NCBI RefSeq assembly: GCF_000374125.1
Contig: NZ_KB893648.1
Coordinates: 185,197 to 249,196 of the forward strand
DNA length: 64,000 bases
DNA from: Niabella aurantiaca DSM 17617
GTDB lineage: Bacteria; Bacteroidota; Bacteroidia; Chitinophagales; Chitinophagaceae
Reading direction: 5' to 3'
This document shows, one piece after another, positions 19,132-28,507 of this stretch (positions are counted from its first letter, which is position 1; each line of letters opens with the position of its first letter). A model generated the notes under the pieces. The model was not told the origin of the DNA, ran no database searches, and saw only the letters and a program-made list of their open reading frames with translations. The position numbers were made by a program, and so were the translations under genes.

Positions 19132-20325
19132 ATGAAGAAAATAGGAATCATCGTTGCCATCATTGCAGGCGCACTGCAGGGAACGGCACAGAAAGTAGAC
19201 ATTGCGGCCGTGGTAAAGGATGCCGGAAAGCAAACAACCGTGATGCTGCAGGAGATTGCCGGAGCAAAAGCGGCCGGAAGCAAGGGCGTATCTCCCCGGA
19301 CGCTGGAAGATGGAAAATTAAAACTGGTTGCATCCCGCGACTGGACCAGTGGTTTTTTTCCGGGCGAGCTGTGGTACCTGTATGAGCTTACGGGAGATCG
19401 AAAATGGAGAACGGAGGCCCGGGGCTTTACGGCAGACATTGAGCAGGAGAAAACCAATGGAACCACGCATGATATGGGGTTCAAGGTGTATTGCAGCTTT
19501 GGCAACGGCTACCGTCTTACAAAAGACCCGCATTACAGGGCGGTCATCATCCAGGCGGCTCAAACGTTAAGCCGGCGGTTTAATAAAACGGCCGGAGTGC
19601 TCCGGTCCTGGGATCACAGCAAGAATAAATGGGATTTTCCTGTGATCATCGATAATATGATGAATCTTGAGCTGCTGTTTGAAGCATACAAACTCACCGG
19701 CGACCGGAAGTTGTATGACATTGCGGTAAGTCATGCAGACCAGACGATGAAAAATCATTTCCGGCCCGATTACAGTTCTTATCATGTGGTAGACTATGAT
19801 ACCACTACGGGCAGGGTCATTAAGAAAACAACACACCAGGGCTATGGGAATGAGTCTGCATGGGCGCGCGGACAGTCCTGGGGGTTGTATGGTTATACGC
19901 TGTGCTACCGGGAAACCCGGGATGCGAAATATTTAAAAATGGCCGAGCATATTGCCGGTTTTATCCTCCATCATCCCAACCTTCCAAAAGACGGTGTTCC
20001 CTATTGGGATTTTAATGCGCCGGGCATTCCCAATGAGCCGAGGGATGCATCCGCGGCGGCAGTGATCGCATCTGCATTGTACGAGCTGAGCACTTACAGC
20101 AAGAACACAAAAAATTACCGGTCGGCGGCAGACCGGATCCTGGGCAGTCTTACAAAAGCTTACCGGGCTCCCGTTGGCACAGCAAGCGGGTTCCTGTTAT
20201 TGCACAGTACCGGCACGAAGCTCACCAATACAGAAGTGGATGAGCCATTAAGCTATGCAGATTACTATTACCTGGAGGCATTGCAGCGGGTCCGAAAGCT
20301 CAGGGCAGGAAAGAAGCTGTTCTGA
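19132..20325 (+). CDS. GH88 family unsaturated glucuronyl hydrolase
   Basis: The protein has 397 residues with a signal peptide (ends GALQGTAQ). The (alpha/alpha)6 barrel carries SRDWTSGFFPGELWYLYELT, THDMGFKVYCSFGNGYRL with D114, and IDNMMNLELLFEA with D174. The 60-residue spacing matches the D88/D149 pair of characterised Bacillus UGL, and SAWARGQSWGLYGYT and a C-terminal YADYYYLEAL support the family. GH88 hydrates the 4,5-unsaturated uronosyl residue left by lyases and releases the neighbouring sugar. It sits between two lyase genes, which fits a lyase-hydrolase relay on imported oligosaccharides in the periplasm. Confidence 0.94.
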   Translation: MKKIGIIVAIIAGALQGTAQKVDIAAVVKDAGKQTTVMLQEIAGAKAAGSKGVSPRTLEDGKLKLVASRDWTSGFFPGELWYLYELTGDRKWRTEARGFTADIEQEKTNGTTHDMGFKVYCSFGNGYRLTKDPHYRAVIIQAAQTLSRRFNKTAGVLRSWDHSKNKWDFPVIIDNMMNLELLFEAYKLTGDRKLYDIAVSHADQTMKNHFRPDYSSYHVVDYDTTTGRVIKKTTHQGYGNESAWARGQSWGLYGYTLCYRETRDAKYLKMAEHIAGFILHHPNLPKDGVPYWDFNAPGIPNEPRDASAAAVIASALYELSTYSKNTKNYRSAADRILGSLTKAYRAPVGTASGFLLLHSTGTKLTNTEVDEPLSYADYYYLEALQRVRKLRAGKKLF

Positions 20326-20522
20326 AACAAAGCTTTGCGAATGTGAACGATCCGGTACTTCCCCGGTAACGGAATACCAGCGGCCCTGCCCGAACGACTG
20401 GGATATTCGGGTAAAATCGTTGAACAGAAAGCAAATTCATGATACTTTTTTGAGCGAAATATATAGGTTATTTGTAACGGCCGTTATTCCGGTTGCAGCG
20501 GGCGGCCCATCAGTAAATGTAT

Positions 20523-21533
20523 ATGAAAAAAGTGATTAAAATAAATACCGCGTTGTTTTTCCTGGCGGTGGTGGCTCTTGCCTGCACCACCAAAAGCCTG
20601 CCGGACGATCGGGGAAAAAAGCCTGGTCCGGATACGGAAAAGGCGGATCCTGACCCCAAATATCAGCTCACCTCCGCACTGGAGGCCGGCACGGCGCTTT
20701 CAGGAAAATCCTATAATGAGATCAATACTTATATGAAATCATTTGGGTTCGATTATTCCGAGCATGCCAATTGCAGCGGTGGTTATGGTGGTCATGCAGA
20801 CGGTGTGCATTGCAGTGTGGTAAAGGATGCGGATCTGGATAAATACGTTTTTCGCTTTGATATTCACATTGATCCGGTTATAGATGGCGACCGGTGCAGT
20901 GCCGGTACGGTGGACCGCCAGCGCAACGAAATGAAATCGGCTACCAATAATACCACCTGGGCAAAGGTACAGGGCAACTGGGATGAGTGGCAGGTGCTCG
21001 AATGGAAGTTCAGGCTGCCAAAAGGCTTTCAGCCTACTTCCAGCTTTTGCCATATTCATCAGCTAAAAGCGCAGGATGGCCCCAATCATGGAAGCCCGCT
21101 GATCACCATTACGCCGCGTGCCGGCAGCAACGGCAGCAACAAAAGAATGCAGATCATTCATTCGGTAGATGGAGCCGGCACCGGGAAGGGAATTATTGTG
21201 GACAATATACCGCTGGCTGATTTTGAAGACGAGTGGGTACAGGTGCGTGAGGAAATGCATTATACGCACAACGGGTATTATTCCTGTAAGATCACCCGCG
21301 TGCGGGATGGTAAAGTACTGATCGATTTTAAAGATACAAATATTGACCTGTGGCGGAGCGGAAGCTCTTATATCCGCAGCAAATATGGCATTTACAGAAG
21401 TCTTGCGGGTGGAAAGCTGGATCAGACACCAGTGGGGCAAAGCCCGTTGCTGAAGAACGAATCGCTGTGGCTGGCAGATTTCAAAGTGTATGAAAAAAAT
21501 ACAAACCCCGATCCGGGACAACCACATAACTGA
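20523..21533 (+). CDS. Lipoprotein polysaccharide lyase, jelly-roll type (PF14099/PL7-like)
   Basis: The ATG at 20523 gives a lipoprotein signal (MKKVIKINTALFFLAVVALA, then Cys), followed by a short acidic/proline linker. The remaining ~300 residues look like a beta-jelly-roll lyase. DRQRNEMKS (131-139) resembles the R-x-E catalytic strand of PL7/PL20/heparin-lyase-like enzymes. EWKFRLPKGFQP, FCHIHQLKAQDG (with the candidate catalytic His) and WVQVREEMHYTHNGYYSCKI follow in the order expected for the Polysacc_lyase Pfam family. Lipidation suggests it acts on the cell surface, cutting the polymer before import. It shares a lyase neighbourhood with PL6 and GH88. The exact PL family is uncertain; an ATG six bases upstream is an alternative start. 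Confidence 0.7.
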   Translation: MKKVIKINTALFFLAVVALACTTKSLPDDRGKKPGPDTEKADPDPKYQLTSALEAGTALSGKSYNEINTYMKSFGFDYSEHANCSGGYGGHADGVHCSVVKDADLDKYVFRFDIHIDPVIDGDRCSAGTVDRQRNEMKSATNNTTWAKVQGNWDEWQVLEWKFRLPKGFQPTSSFCHIHQLKAQDGPNHGSPLITITPRAGSNGSNKRMQIIHSVDGAGTGKGIIVDNIPLADFEDEWVQVREEMHYTHNGYYSCKITRVRDGKVLIDFKDTNIDLWRSGSSYIRSKYGIYRSLAGGKLDQTPVGQSPLLKNESLWLADFKVYEKNTNPDPGQPHN

Positions 21534-21583
21534 TCTGCAGGAACCATTAAAAAGATACCGGGATAAAACAAAAAATAAAATCA

Positions 21584-22966
21584 ATGGCATTTATGAAAAA
21601 ATATTTACTGCTCCTGTTATGCCTGCAGGGGGCCTGTGCGCTGTTCGCCAATACCATTACAGTGACCTCGCTTGAGGCCTTGCAGCGTGCCATTGACGCT
21701 GCAAAACCCGGTATGGAGATCCTGGTAGCCGATGGTGTTTATACAGCGGAAGCCGACATTGTGATCCGGTGTGCCGGCACCAGGGCCAGACCCATTGTCA
21801 TTGCGGCGCAACACCCCACAGCGGTAACCATTACCGGCAAGGGCGGTTTTAACCTGGCAAGTCCGGCCGCATATGTTGTGATCCGGGGCTTTAAATTTAC
21901 CCATGCCGCATCAAGAGCGCGCTCCGGTGCCGGAACTGCTTTTTGCCGGTGGACGCATAATATTTTTGAAACGCCGGGGAAGGGTGAATACCTGACCATT
22001 GCCGGCGATGACCATGAGATAGACTATAATACCTTTCAGAATAAAACGGAAATGGGAAGGATCCTGGCCATCCGTGGGAGCGGAAAGCAGATCGCGCAAC
22101 GCCTCCACATCCATCACAATTATTTTTACAATTACCCGGATCAGGGCGGTGCCAACGGTGCCGAAACATTACAGTTCGGATTGAGCGGTTTTAGCCTGTC
22201 GACAAGCAACAGTATGGTGGAGTACAATCTTTTTGAAAAATGTCATGGCGAAAATGAGCTTATTTCGGTGAAAGCGTCGGGGGTAACATTGCGATACAAT
22301 ACCATCCGTGATTGCCCGGCACAATTCACATTGCGGCACGGCAATAGATGTGTGGTGTATGGGAATTATTTTTTTAATACACCCGGGTTGCGCATTTTTG
22401 GAGATGACCACCATATTTTCAGTAATTATTTTGAAAATTGCAGTATTGCTGTAACCATTGGCAACGGGGGTGCGGAAGTGGCCGATGGCGCGCCGCTGAC
22501 GGAGCACGACCGGCCCGACAGGGTGCTGATCGCTTTTAATACACTGATAAATAACCGGCAAAATTTTGTGCAGCAGTCCCGGAAGGGCGGAATCGGGGCC
22601 ACGTATATAACGGTTGCTGATAACGTGGTTGTGGGGGGTGAAAAAGTGGCTTCGATTTCCGGACCGCTGGCAAACGCTGTATGGGAAAATAACGTCATCC
22701 ATAAGGTGGGAAGCGCGGGGGATCTGCCCGGGGGAGGATTCAGGAGCGAAGATCCCCGGTTGGTGAAAGATGCCGCAGGTATTTACCGGCCATCCGGCAA
22801 AAGCCCGCTAATGGGTGCCGGGGATGCAGATTACAAAGCGGTAACCGCAGATATGGACGGGCAACCCCGGGATGGCAGATGGGATATCGGTGCCGATCAA
22901 CAAAGCACGGCAAAAGCGACGGCGCATGCGCTGAAGGCCGATGAAGTAGGCGCATTGGTGAAATGA
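21584..22966 (+). CDS. PL6 family (chondroitinase B/alginate lyase-like) beta-helix lyase
   Basis: The protein has 460 residues with a signal peptide (ends GACALFAN); ATG codons at 21584 and 21593 are both possible. The PL6 pattern is clear. The N-terminal coil motifs VTSLEALQRAIDAAKPGMEI and VADGVYTA come first, then GANGAETLQFGLS, GENELISVKASGVTLRYNTI and PAQFTLRHGNRCVVYGNYFF. K230 and R251 keep the 21-residue spacing of the catalytic Lys250/Arg271 in Pedobacter chondroitinase B, and acidic residues near ENE fit Ca2+ binding. PL6 enzymes beta-eliminate uronic-acid polymers (alginate, dermatan sulfate). With no sulfatase here, a non-sulfated uronate glycan is more likely. It acts upstream of GH88. 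Confidence 0.92.
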   Translation: MAFMKKYLLLLLCLQGACALFANTITVTSLEALQRAIDAAKPGMEILVADGVYTAEADIVIRCAGTRARPIVIAAQHPTAVTITGKGGFNLASPAAYVVIRGFKFTHAASRARSGAGTAFCRWTHNIFETPGKGEYLTIAGDDHEIDYNTFQNKTEMGRILAIRGSGKQIAQRLHIHHNYFYNYPDQGGANGAETLQFGLSGFSLSTSNSMVEYNLFEKCHGENELISVKASGVTLRYNTIRDCPAQFTLRHGNRCVVYGNYFFNTPGLRIFGDDHHIFSNYFENCSIAVTIGNGGAEVADGAPLTEHDRPDRVLIAFNTLINNRQNFVQQSRKGGIGATYITVADNVVVGGEKVASISGPLANAVWENNVIHKVGSAGDLPGGGFRSEDPRLVKDAAGIYRPSGKSPLMGAGDADYKAVTADMDGQPRDGRWDIGADQQSTAKATAHALKADEVGALVK

Positions 22967-23126
22967 ATGCCAAGCGGCACGCCTCGCATAAGGAGTGAAA
23001 AAAAGCGCCGTCAGGAGCGCCCTACCGGTAGATGAATAGCATTACCGGAGGCTGAAGGGAGTGACACAACAGGCGATGATAGCAGCAATGAAGCCGGTAA
23101 AAAAAATAGAATCATAAAATACAGAT

Positions 23127-24551
23127 ATGAAAAGGATCGTAATCGTTACGCTTGTATGCCTGTTTGCAGGTTCCGTAAATGCACAGTCGGTAGATAAAGA
23201 TACCCGCATGGAATGGTGGCGGGAAGCCCGTTTTGGCATGTTCATCCATTGGGGGGTTTATTCACAATGGGGGGGTGTGTATCATGGTCACCAGCAGGCA
23301 AGAGGCGGCGCAGAGTGGATCATGAACCGCAGCAAGATCCCGGTAGCCGAATACCAGGAGCGGGCCAAATCCTTTAACCCGGTGAAGTATGATCCGGATG
23401 CCTGGGTAAAAATGGCAAAGGATGCGGGAATGAAGTACATTATCATAACCTCCAAGCATCACGACGGCTTTGCCCTGTTTAAATCCAATGCCAGCAAATG
23501 GAATGTGGTGGATGCCACGGCTTATGGAAAAGACCTGCTGAAGCCCCTGGCAGATGCCTGCCGTAAATACGGGATGAAGCTGGGTTTTTATTATTCCCAG
23601 GCGCAGGACTGGAACAACCCCGGTGGATCGGCTGCGCGTAAGGAAATGAAGGAAGGGTGGCCCAATCCTGATTCAGCAAAGATCGATGCCTACACGCTGG
23701 CGCACAAAGGGCACTGGGATCCTGCGCAGGAAACAAAGACCTTCGATCAGTACATCAACGATGTATCGGTGCCACAGGTAAAAGAAATTTTATCCAATTA
23801 TGGTGATATTGCCGTGCTGTGGTGGGATACTCCTACCAACATGACGGATGCTGCTGCACAGAAATTGCAGAATGTATTAAAGCTGCAGCCCAATATCATC
23901 ACCAATGATCGCTTAAAACGCCCCAATTTTCCGGGCGATACCAAAACACCCGAGCAAAAGATCCCCACCCAGGCCGAGCTGGATGGCAAGGACTGGGAAA
24001 CCTGTATGACCATGAATGGCAGCTGGGGCTATAAAAGCTGGGACCATAACTGGAAATCGACAGAGACCCTGATCCGCAACCTGGTAGACATTGCTTCAAA
24101 GGGCGGGAACTACCTGCTGAACATTGGACCGAAGGACGATGGCACCGTTCCGCAGGAAAGCATCGACCGCCTGGCCGCCATCGGGAAGTGGATGAAGGTG
24201 AACAGCGGCGCCATCTATGCTACGCATGCCAGTCCGCTGGCAGACCTTGCATGGGGAAGATGTACGATGAAAGAAGAGGGGAACAACACCCTGCTGAACC
24301 TGTTTGTATTTGACTGGCCGGTAAATGGTAAGCTGGAAGTACCAGGCCTTGCTAACAAGAGTATCAGTGCAACCCTGGTGGCAGGCAACAAAAAGCTCCG
24401 GGCAAAGAATGTGAACGGTAAGATCGTCATTGATGTGCCGGCGGCTGCTCCGGATGCCATTGCCTCTGTAATACAGCTGCGTGTAAAGGGCAATGTAGCC
24501 AATGTAAATATCAAGGGAGCCAGAAAAATGAAGACGGGAGCGCTGGATTGA
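23127..24551 (+). CDS. GH29 family alpha-L-fucosidase (second)
   Basis: The protein has 474 residues with signal peptide MKRIVIVTLVCLFAGSVNAQ. The barrel motifs are MEWWREARFGMFIHWGVYSQ, ITSKHHDGFALFKS, LGFYYSQAQDWNNP and IAVLWWDTPTNM, with nucleophile D234. SKGGNYLLNIGPKDDGTVP and a short C-terminal beta-sandwich follow. It is shorter than the other two GH29 proteins because it lacks any extra C-terminal module. It would cleave alpha-L-fucosyl linkages with retention. The preceding gap (22967-23126) contains a GC-rich repeat-like stretch (GCGCCGTCAGGAGCGCCCTA, from about 23007). The GH28-like gene follows on the same strand. Confidence 0.95.
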   Translation: MKRIVIVTLVCLFAGSVNAQSVDKDTRMEWWREARFGMFIHWGVYSQWGGVYHGHQQARGGAEWIMNRSKIPVAEYQERAKSFNPVKYDPDAWVKMAKDAGMKYIIITSKHHDGFALFKSNASKWNVVDATAYGKDLLKPLADACRKYGMKLGFYYSQAQDWNNPGGSAARKEMKEGWPNPDSAKIDAYTLAHKGHWDPAQETKTFDQYINDVSVPQVKEILSNYGDIAVLWWDTPTNMTDAAAQKLQNVLKLQPNIITNDRLKRPNFPGDTKTPEQKIPTQAELDGKDWETCMTMNGSWGYKSWDHNWKSTETLIRNLVDIASKGGNYLLNIGPKDDGTVPQESIDRLAAIGKWMKVNSGAIYATHASPLADLAWGRCTMKEEGNNTLLNLFVFDWPVNGKLEVPGLANKSISATLVAGNKKLRAKNVNGKIVIDVPAAAPDAIASVIQLRVKGNVANVNIKGARKMKTGALD

Positions 24552-24670
24552 TATGGCCCTTAGCGGTTTTATTTCACGCGGCGGTGTTGGGGCAGCGATA
24601 CGCGGTGGTTCCGTTTGAAGATATTAGACAACAGCGCCCACTCCCGTTTTTAAAAATAGAATCCCTGGAT

Positions 24671-26191
24671 ATGAGAGTATTATTCCTGTTTTGTTTGTTG
24701 GTGTTTTGGGCTGGTGTAAAGGCAGCGGATGTAAACATTCTTAACTATGGCGCAAAAGGCGATGGCAGGACGCTGAATACGCTGTGCATCCAGCAGGCCA
24801 TTGATGCCTGTAATCAAAGCGGTGGCGGTAAAGTATTCTTTCCGGCGGGAGCCTATCTTTCCGGTACGATCGAATTGAAGGACAATGTGACCCTGCATAT
24901 ACAGAAGGGCGCCACATTGCTGGGCAGTACGGACATTGAGGCCTATCGCAACCTGGATCCGTTTACCGAAGGGCTGGGCATCAACGTTGGCTGGGCGCTG
25001 CTGGTGGCGGTAGACCGTAAGAACATCGGTATTGAAGGAGCCGGCACCATCGACGGGCAGGGGAGCAAACTGAAAGCAGCCCATATTTTAAAAGATACCC
25101 GGCCCGAGGGCCAGCGCTGGGGACGTCGTCCCTTTCTGCTCCGCGTGGTGCGCTGCACAGACGTACACGTAAAAGATATTACGTTGAAATACGCCGGCGC
25201 CTGGACCTCCCATTATTTTCAATCAAAAGATATCCGGATCGAGCACCTGAAGATCGTAAGTGTGGGCGTGGCGCATAACGATGGCATTGGTATTGATGGG
25301 TGCCAGGATGTGGTCATCCGCAATTGTGATGTGGTAAGCGGTGATGATGCCCTGGTATTCAAGACCACCTCCAGCAAAATGGCCTGCAAAAATATAAATG
25401 TAACTGGCCTGCGGCTAAAAAGCAACCAGGCCGGAATAAAAATGGGCACGGAGTCCATGGCCGGTTTTGAGAACATTCGTATCTCCGGCTGTGTGATCAA
25501 TGATACCCGTAACGGGGGGATCAAACTGTTATCGGTAGATGGCGCTCAGATAAAGAACGTGTGGATCTCGGATATAAAAATGAACAACATCCGAACGCCC
25601 ATACTGCTGCGCCTCGGATCGCGGCTCAGTGTTTTTCGCAAGGGCCAGGATGTGCAGCAGCAGACCGGCCGGTTTGAAAACGTAGTGCTGAAGAACATTA
25701 CTGCAGTTTCGGCAGACAGCACACAACTGAGATCCGCCTCCGGCATCCTGATCACCGGGGTGCCGCAACATAAGATCACCGGGATCACACTCGAACAGAT
25801 CCGCATTGAATTGCCCGGCGGCGGTACAGCCGGCGAAGCAGAGGCGGTAGTACCCGAGGCAGTCAGCCAGTATCCGGAAGTAAAGACCTTCGGACCTGTG
25901 ATACCTGCTTATGGCCTGTGGTTACGCCACGCAAAGGACATCCGCATAAAGAACCTGGAGCTGCGGACGAAAAAAGCCGATCAGCGGCCTGCGGTTTTTA
26001 TGGAAGATGTGCAGCAGGCGCAATTAACACAGTGCAGATTCCGGGCACCGGGAAATCCAGGTTCCATCATTAAAATAAAAGAATCAGGGGCGATCTCCCT
26101 TGAGCAGATAGAGGCAACCGCCGAAGCAAAATCAGTTGTGGATGCGGATGCTGTAAGCGCTGCGGGGATCCGGTACAAAAAGAACCGGTGA
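24671..26191 (+). CDS. GH28-like beta-helix glycoside hydrolase (polygalacturonase superfamily)
   Basis: The start at 24671 gives signal peptide MRVLFLFCLLVFWAGVKAAD. An upstream extension begins at a TTG that overlaps the GH29 stop and lacks a signal. The 506-residue protein has the GH28 N-terminus (VNILNYGAKGDGRTLNTLCI, then GGGKVFFPAGAYLSGTIEL) and TIDGQG. The catalytic aspartates appear as D204 (HNDGIGIDG) and D225/D226 (VSGDDALVFKT), the same 21/22-residue spacing as Asp180/201/202 in fungal polygalacturonase II. The usual GHG-x-SIGS motif with its histidine is replaced by NQAGIKMGTES, so substrate or mechanism may differ. GH28 enzymes hydrolyse alpha-linked galacturonate or rhamnose-type linkages by inversion. 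It is probably periplasmic. Confidence 0.88.
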   Translation: MRVLFLFCLLVFWAGVKAADVNILNYGAKGDGRTLNTLCIQQAIDACNQSGGGKVFFPAGAYLSGTIELKDNVTLHIQKGATLLGSTDIEAYRNLDPFTEGLGINVGWALLVAVDRKNIGIEGAGTIDGQGSKLKAAHILKDTRPEGQRWGRRPFLLRVVRCTDVHVKDITLKYAGAWTSHYFQSKDIRIEHLKIVSVGVAHNDGIGIDGCQDVVIRNCDVVSGDDALVFKTTSSKMACKNINVTGLRLKSNQAGIKMGTESMAGFENIRISGCVINDTRNGGIKLLSVDGAQIKNVWISDIKMNNIRTPILLRLGSRLSVFRKGQDVQQQTGRFENVVLKNITAVSADSTQLRSASGILITGVPQHKITGITLEQIRIELPGGGTAGEAEAVVPEAVSQYPEVKTFGPVIPAYGLWLRHAKDIRIKNLELRTKKADQRPAVFMEDVQQAQLTQCRFRAPGNPGSIIKIKESGAISLEQIEATAEAKSVVDADAVSAAGIRYKKNR

Positions 26192-26224
26192 CCGTGATCC
26201 GTTTAAAAAACAGGTTTCAGAACA

Positions 26225-27847
26225 ATGCAGAACAAGATCCTTAAAAAAGGCATTTGCGCGCTGCTGGTGCCGGTGTTGCTTACGGCTGTGATTGCGGCCC
26301 GGAAATCGGGGCAGCCGGACCGCAAAGAAAATAAGAGCCACTGGGTGCGCGTTGGTGCCGGCGGTAAACTGGAATATGCAGCGACGTCGCGCGGCGACCG
26401 GATTATGGATTTTTCCTATGCAGGTTATAAAGGTGGCGGGGTAAGGCTGCCGGAAGTGAAAGAGACCGCAAGGGTGTACCCTGTTGATGGAGACAATACG
26501 GCAAACATCCAAAGGGCCATTGATTCGGTAGCCGGGTTGCCGCTGGTAGAAGGCTTCAGGGGTGCGGTGGTGCTGGCTCCGGGTGATTTTTCCTGCGGGC
26601 AAACCATTGCCATCCGTAGCAGCGGCGTGGTATTGCGGGGCAGTGGTGCAGCTTCGAGAATTTTAATGACCGGAAGGCCACATGTAGCCATCCTGCTTGA
26701 AGCGCCTGTCCAGATAAAAGCAACAGGCAGCAAAGTGCCGGTTACCGATGCGTATGTGCCATCGGGAACGGATAGGATCACCGTGTCCGATGCAAAGGAA
26801 TTTGCGGTGGGCGATCTTGTGATGATCACAAAGCCCGTTACCCCGGAATGGGTCCGGTTTATGGGAATGGATACGCTGATGCGCAATGGAAAGAAACAGA
26901 CCTGGATCACCGGCGAGCTTTTGGTGGAGCGCACAATAAAAACGATCAGCGGAAATAGGCTAACAGTTGAGGTGCCTTTTGCAGACAGTTATGATGCCGC
27001 ATTTACAAAGCCCGGTGCTACTGTACAAAAGATCAGTAGGACAGGCGGGTTACAAAATGCAGGTGTGGAGCATCTGGCGATTGAAGCGCCGGCACAGTCC
27101 GTTACCATCAGCCAGGGGCATCATTCGGCCATACGAACACGCGGCCTGACCGATGGCTGGATCCGCGGGGTCCGGATCCGGAATACGGTGAATAGTGTTG
27201 GGATCGGGGGGCAGCGGATCACGGTAACGCAACTGGATATCCGGCATACCCTGCCTACCACCGGCGCTGCCAAACCGGCAGATCTGGCTGCCGGTGGGGC
27301 GCAACTTTTATTTGACCGGTGCACCATCCAGGGAGATAATGTATTTTTCCTGGCAACGGGGGCCAGGGTAAGCGGGCCGGTGGTATTGCTGCATTGCACG
27401 TTTAGGGGCAAGGGCTGGATACAACCCCACCAGCGCTGGGCTACCGGGTTACTGGTGGATGGCTGCCGTGTGCCTGACGGCGGTATCGATTTTATGAATC
27501 GCGGTGAGATGGGCTCAGGGCATGGCTGGGCCATCGGCTGGGCCGTGGCCTGGAACTGCAGCGCAAAATCCTATCTGAACCAGCAACCACCCGGCGCATA
27601 TAACTGGGTGATCGGTTCCGTGGGGGAAAAGCAGCAACGCGCCATGCCTTTTAATAAAGCACCGTTGCTTGCTGAAGGTGTTTATGATGCGCACGGGACT
27701 CCTGTTGCACCGGAAAGCCTTTATTGGGCGCAGTTAAAAAACAGGCTTGGCGAAAAGGCATTGGAAGCGGTGGGATATCCGGACCATAATGGTAAGAATA
27801 TTGAGCGTTTTGCAAATAGCGCTTACAATTTTAGACGTTCTTTGTAG
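26225..27847 (+). CDS. Uncharacterised secreted parallel beta-helix protein (paralogue of 46965-48473)
   Basis: The protein has 540 residues with an N-terminal hydrophobic signal (KGICALLVPVLLTAVIAA). It opens with a beta-helix start (DFSYAGYKGGGVRLPEVK, DGDNTANIQRAIDSVAGL, GFRGAVVLAPGDF, SGVVLRGSG), so it belongs to the pectate-lyase-3 superfamily. The C-terminal part carries a striking conserved block shared with the protein at 46965-48473: PHQRWATGLL, NRGEMGSGHGWA, WNCSAKS and SLYWAQL. No known CAZy catalytic set was recognised. The invariant His, Arg and Trp residues suggest a lyase or hydrolase active site, which is inference. It is the last structural gene of locus A, ahead of the sigma factor. 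Confidence 0.75.
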   Translation: MQNKILKKGICALLVPVLLTAVIAARKSGQPDRKENKSHWVRVGAGGKLEYAATSRGDRIMDFSYAGYKGGGVRLPEVKETARVYPVDGDNTANIQRAIDSVAGLPLVEGFRGAVVLAPGDFSCGQTIAIRSSGVVLRGSGAASRILMTGRPHVAILLEAPVQIKATGSKVPVTDAYVPSGTDRITVSDAKEFAVGDLVMITKPVTPEWVRFMGMDTLMRNGKKQTWITGELLVERTIKTISGNRLTVEVPFADSYDAAFTKPGATVQKISRTGGLQNAGVEHLAIEAPAQSVTISQGHHSAIRTRGLTDGWIRGVRIRNTVNSVGIGGQRITVTQLDIRHTLPTTGAAKPADLAAGGAQLLFDRCTIQGDNVFFLATGARVSGPVVLLHCTFRGKGWIQPHQRWATGLLVDGCRVPDGGIDFMNRGEMGSGHGWAIGWAVAWNCSAKSYLNQQPPGAYNWVIGSVGEKQQRAMPFNKAPLLAEGVYDAHGTPVAPESLYWAQLKNRLGEKALEAVGYPDHNGKNIERFANSAYNFRRSL

Positions 27848-27916
27848 TTATCTATAAAGGGAAGATAAAGAGGCGGAATCCCCACAGGTCCGGACCGGGT
27901 AAATGAGTTTGCACAT

Positions 27917-28507
27917 ATGAGCGATAAGATAAAAGACTGGTTGAGGCAAACAGCGGAAAATGACTGTCATGAGTCCTTTGAAAAATTATACCTGCATTTT
28001 GTGCCGGGGATGCAGGCTTTTGTCGCATCGGTTGTAGGAGACAGAGAGGTAGCGCTGGACCTGGTGCAGGACCTTTTTGTGAACAGCTGGATCAACCGGA
28101 AAAACCTGACCGCCATCGAGCACCCCGTAAATTATCTGTATTGTGCATTGAAGAACAATGCCGTTCATTACCTGAAGTCCCGTAAACGGGTAGCCCCTCT
28201 TGTATTTGAGGAAAATGAGTGTATTACACTGACCGGTGGAAGCCCCGAAGCCGACGTGATCACCAAAGAGATCAGGCAATTGCTGGAAACAACCATCAAT
28301 GAGCTGCCCTATAAATGCCGGCTGGTTTTCCGGCTGATCAAGGAAGACGGTCTCCGCTATAAGGAAGTGGCCCACCTGCTGGATATTTCCGTTAAAACCG
28401 TGGAAGCCCATATGCGATTGGCATATAGCCGGATCGTGGAATGCCTGGAAACCGTACTGCCGCAGCATACCAGCCTTTACAAGCCGGAGAAGCGTTCGGG
28501 AATGTAG
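27917..28507 (+). CDS. ECF RNA polymerase sigma factor (FecI-like)
   Basis: The protein has 196 residues with the two-domain ECF layout. Region 2 (about 20-95) contains SFEKLYLHFVPGMQAFVASV, LDLVQDLFVNSWINRK and VNYLYCALKNNAVHYLKSRK. Region 4 (about 125-185) contains INELPYKCRLVFRLIKEDGL and YKEVAHLLDISVKTVEAHMR. Such sigma factors are held by a membrane FecR-type anti-sigma factor and released when an STN-domain SusC transporter senses its glycan. Both partners are downstream (FecR at 28860, STN-SusC at 30046), so this gene opens locus B. A 352-bp gap separates it from fecR, so the two may have separate promoters. Confidence 0.93.
   Translation: MSDKIKDWLRQTAENDCHESFEKLYLHFVPGMQAFVASVVGDREVALDLVQDLFVNSWINRKNLTAIEHPVNYLYCALKNNAVHYLKSRKRVAPLVFEENECITLTGGSPEADVITKEIRQLLETTINELPYKCRLVFRLIKEDGLRYKEVAHLLDISVKTVEAHMRLAYSRIVECLETVLPQHTSLYKPEKRSGM

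Noticed and set aside
24548..24670. Longer N-terminus for the GH28-like gene
   Set aside because: It begins with TTG overlapping the upstream stop and has no signal. The ATG at 24671 gives a standard signal peptide.
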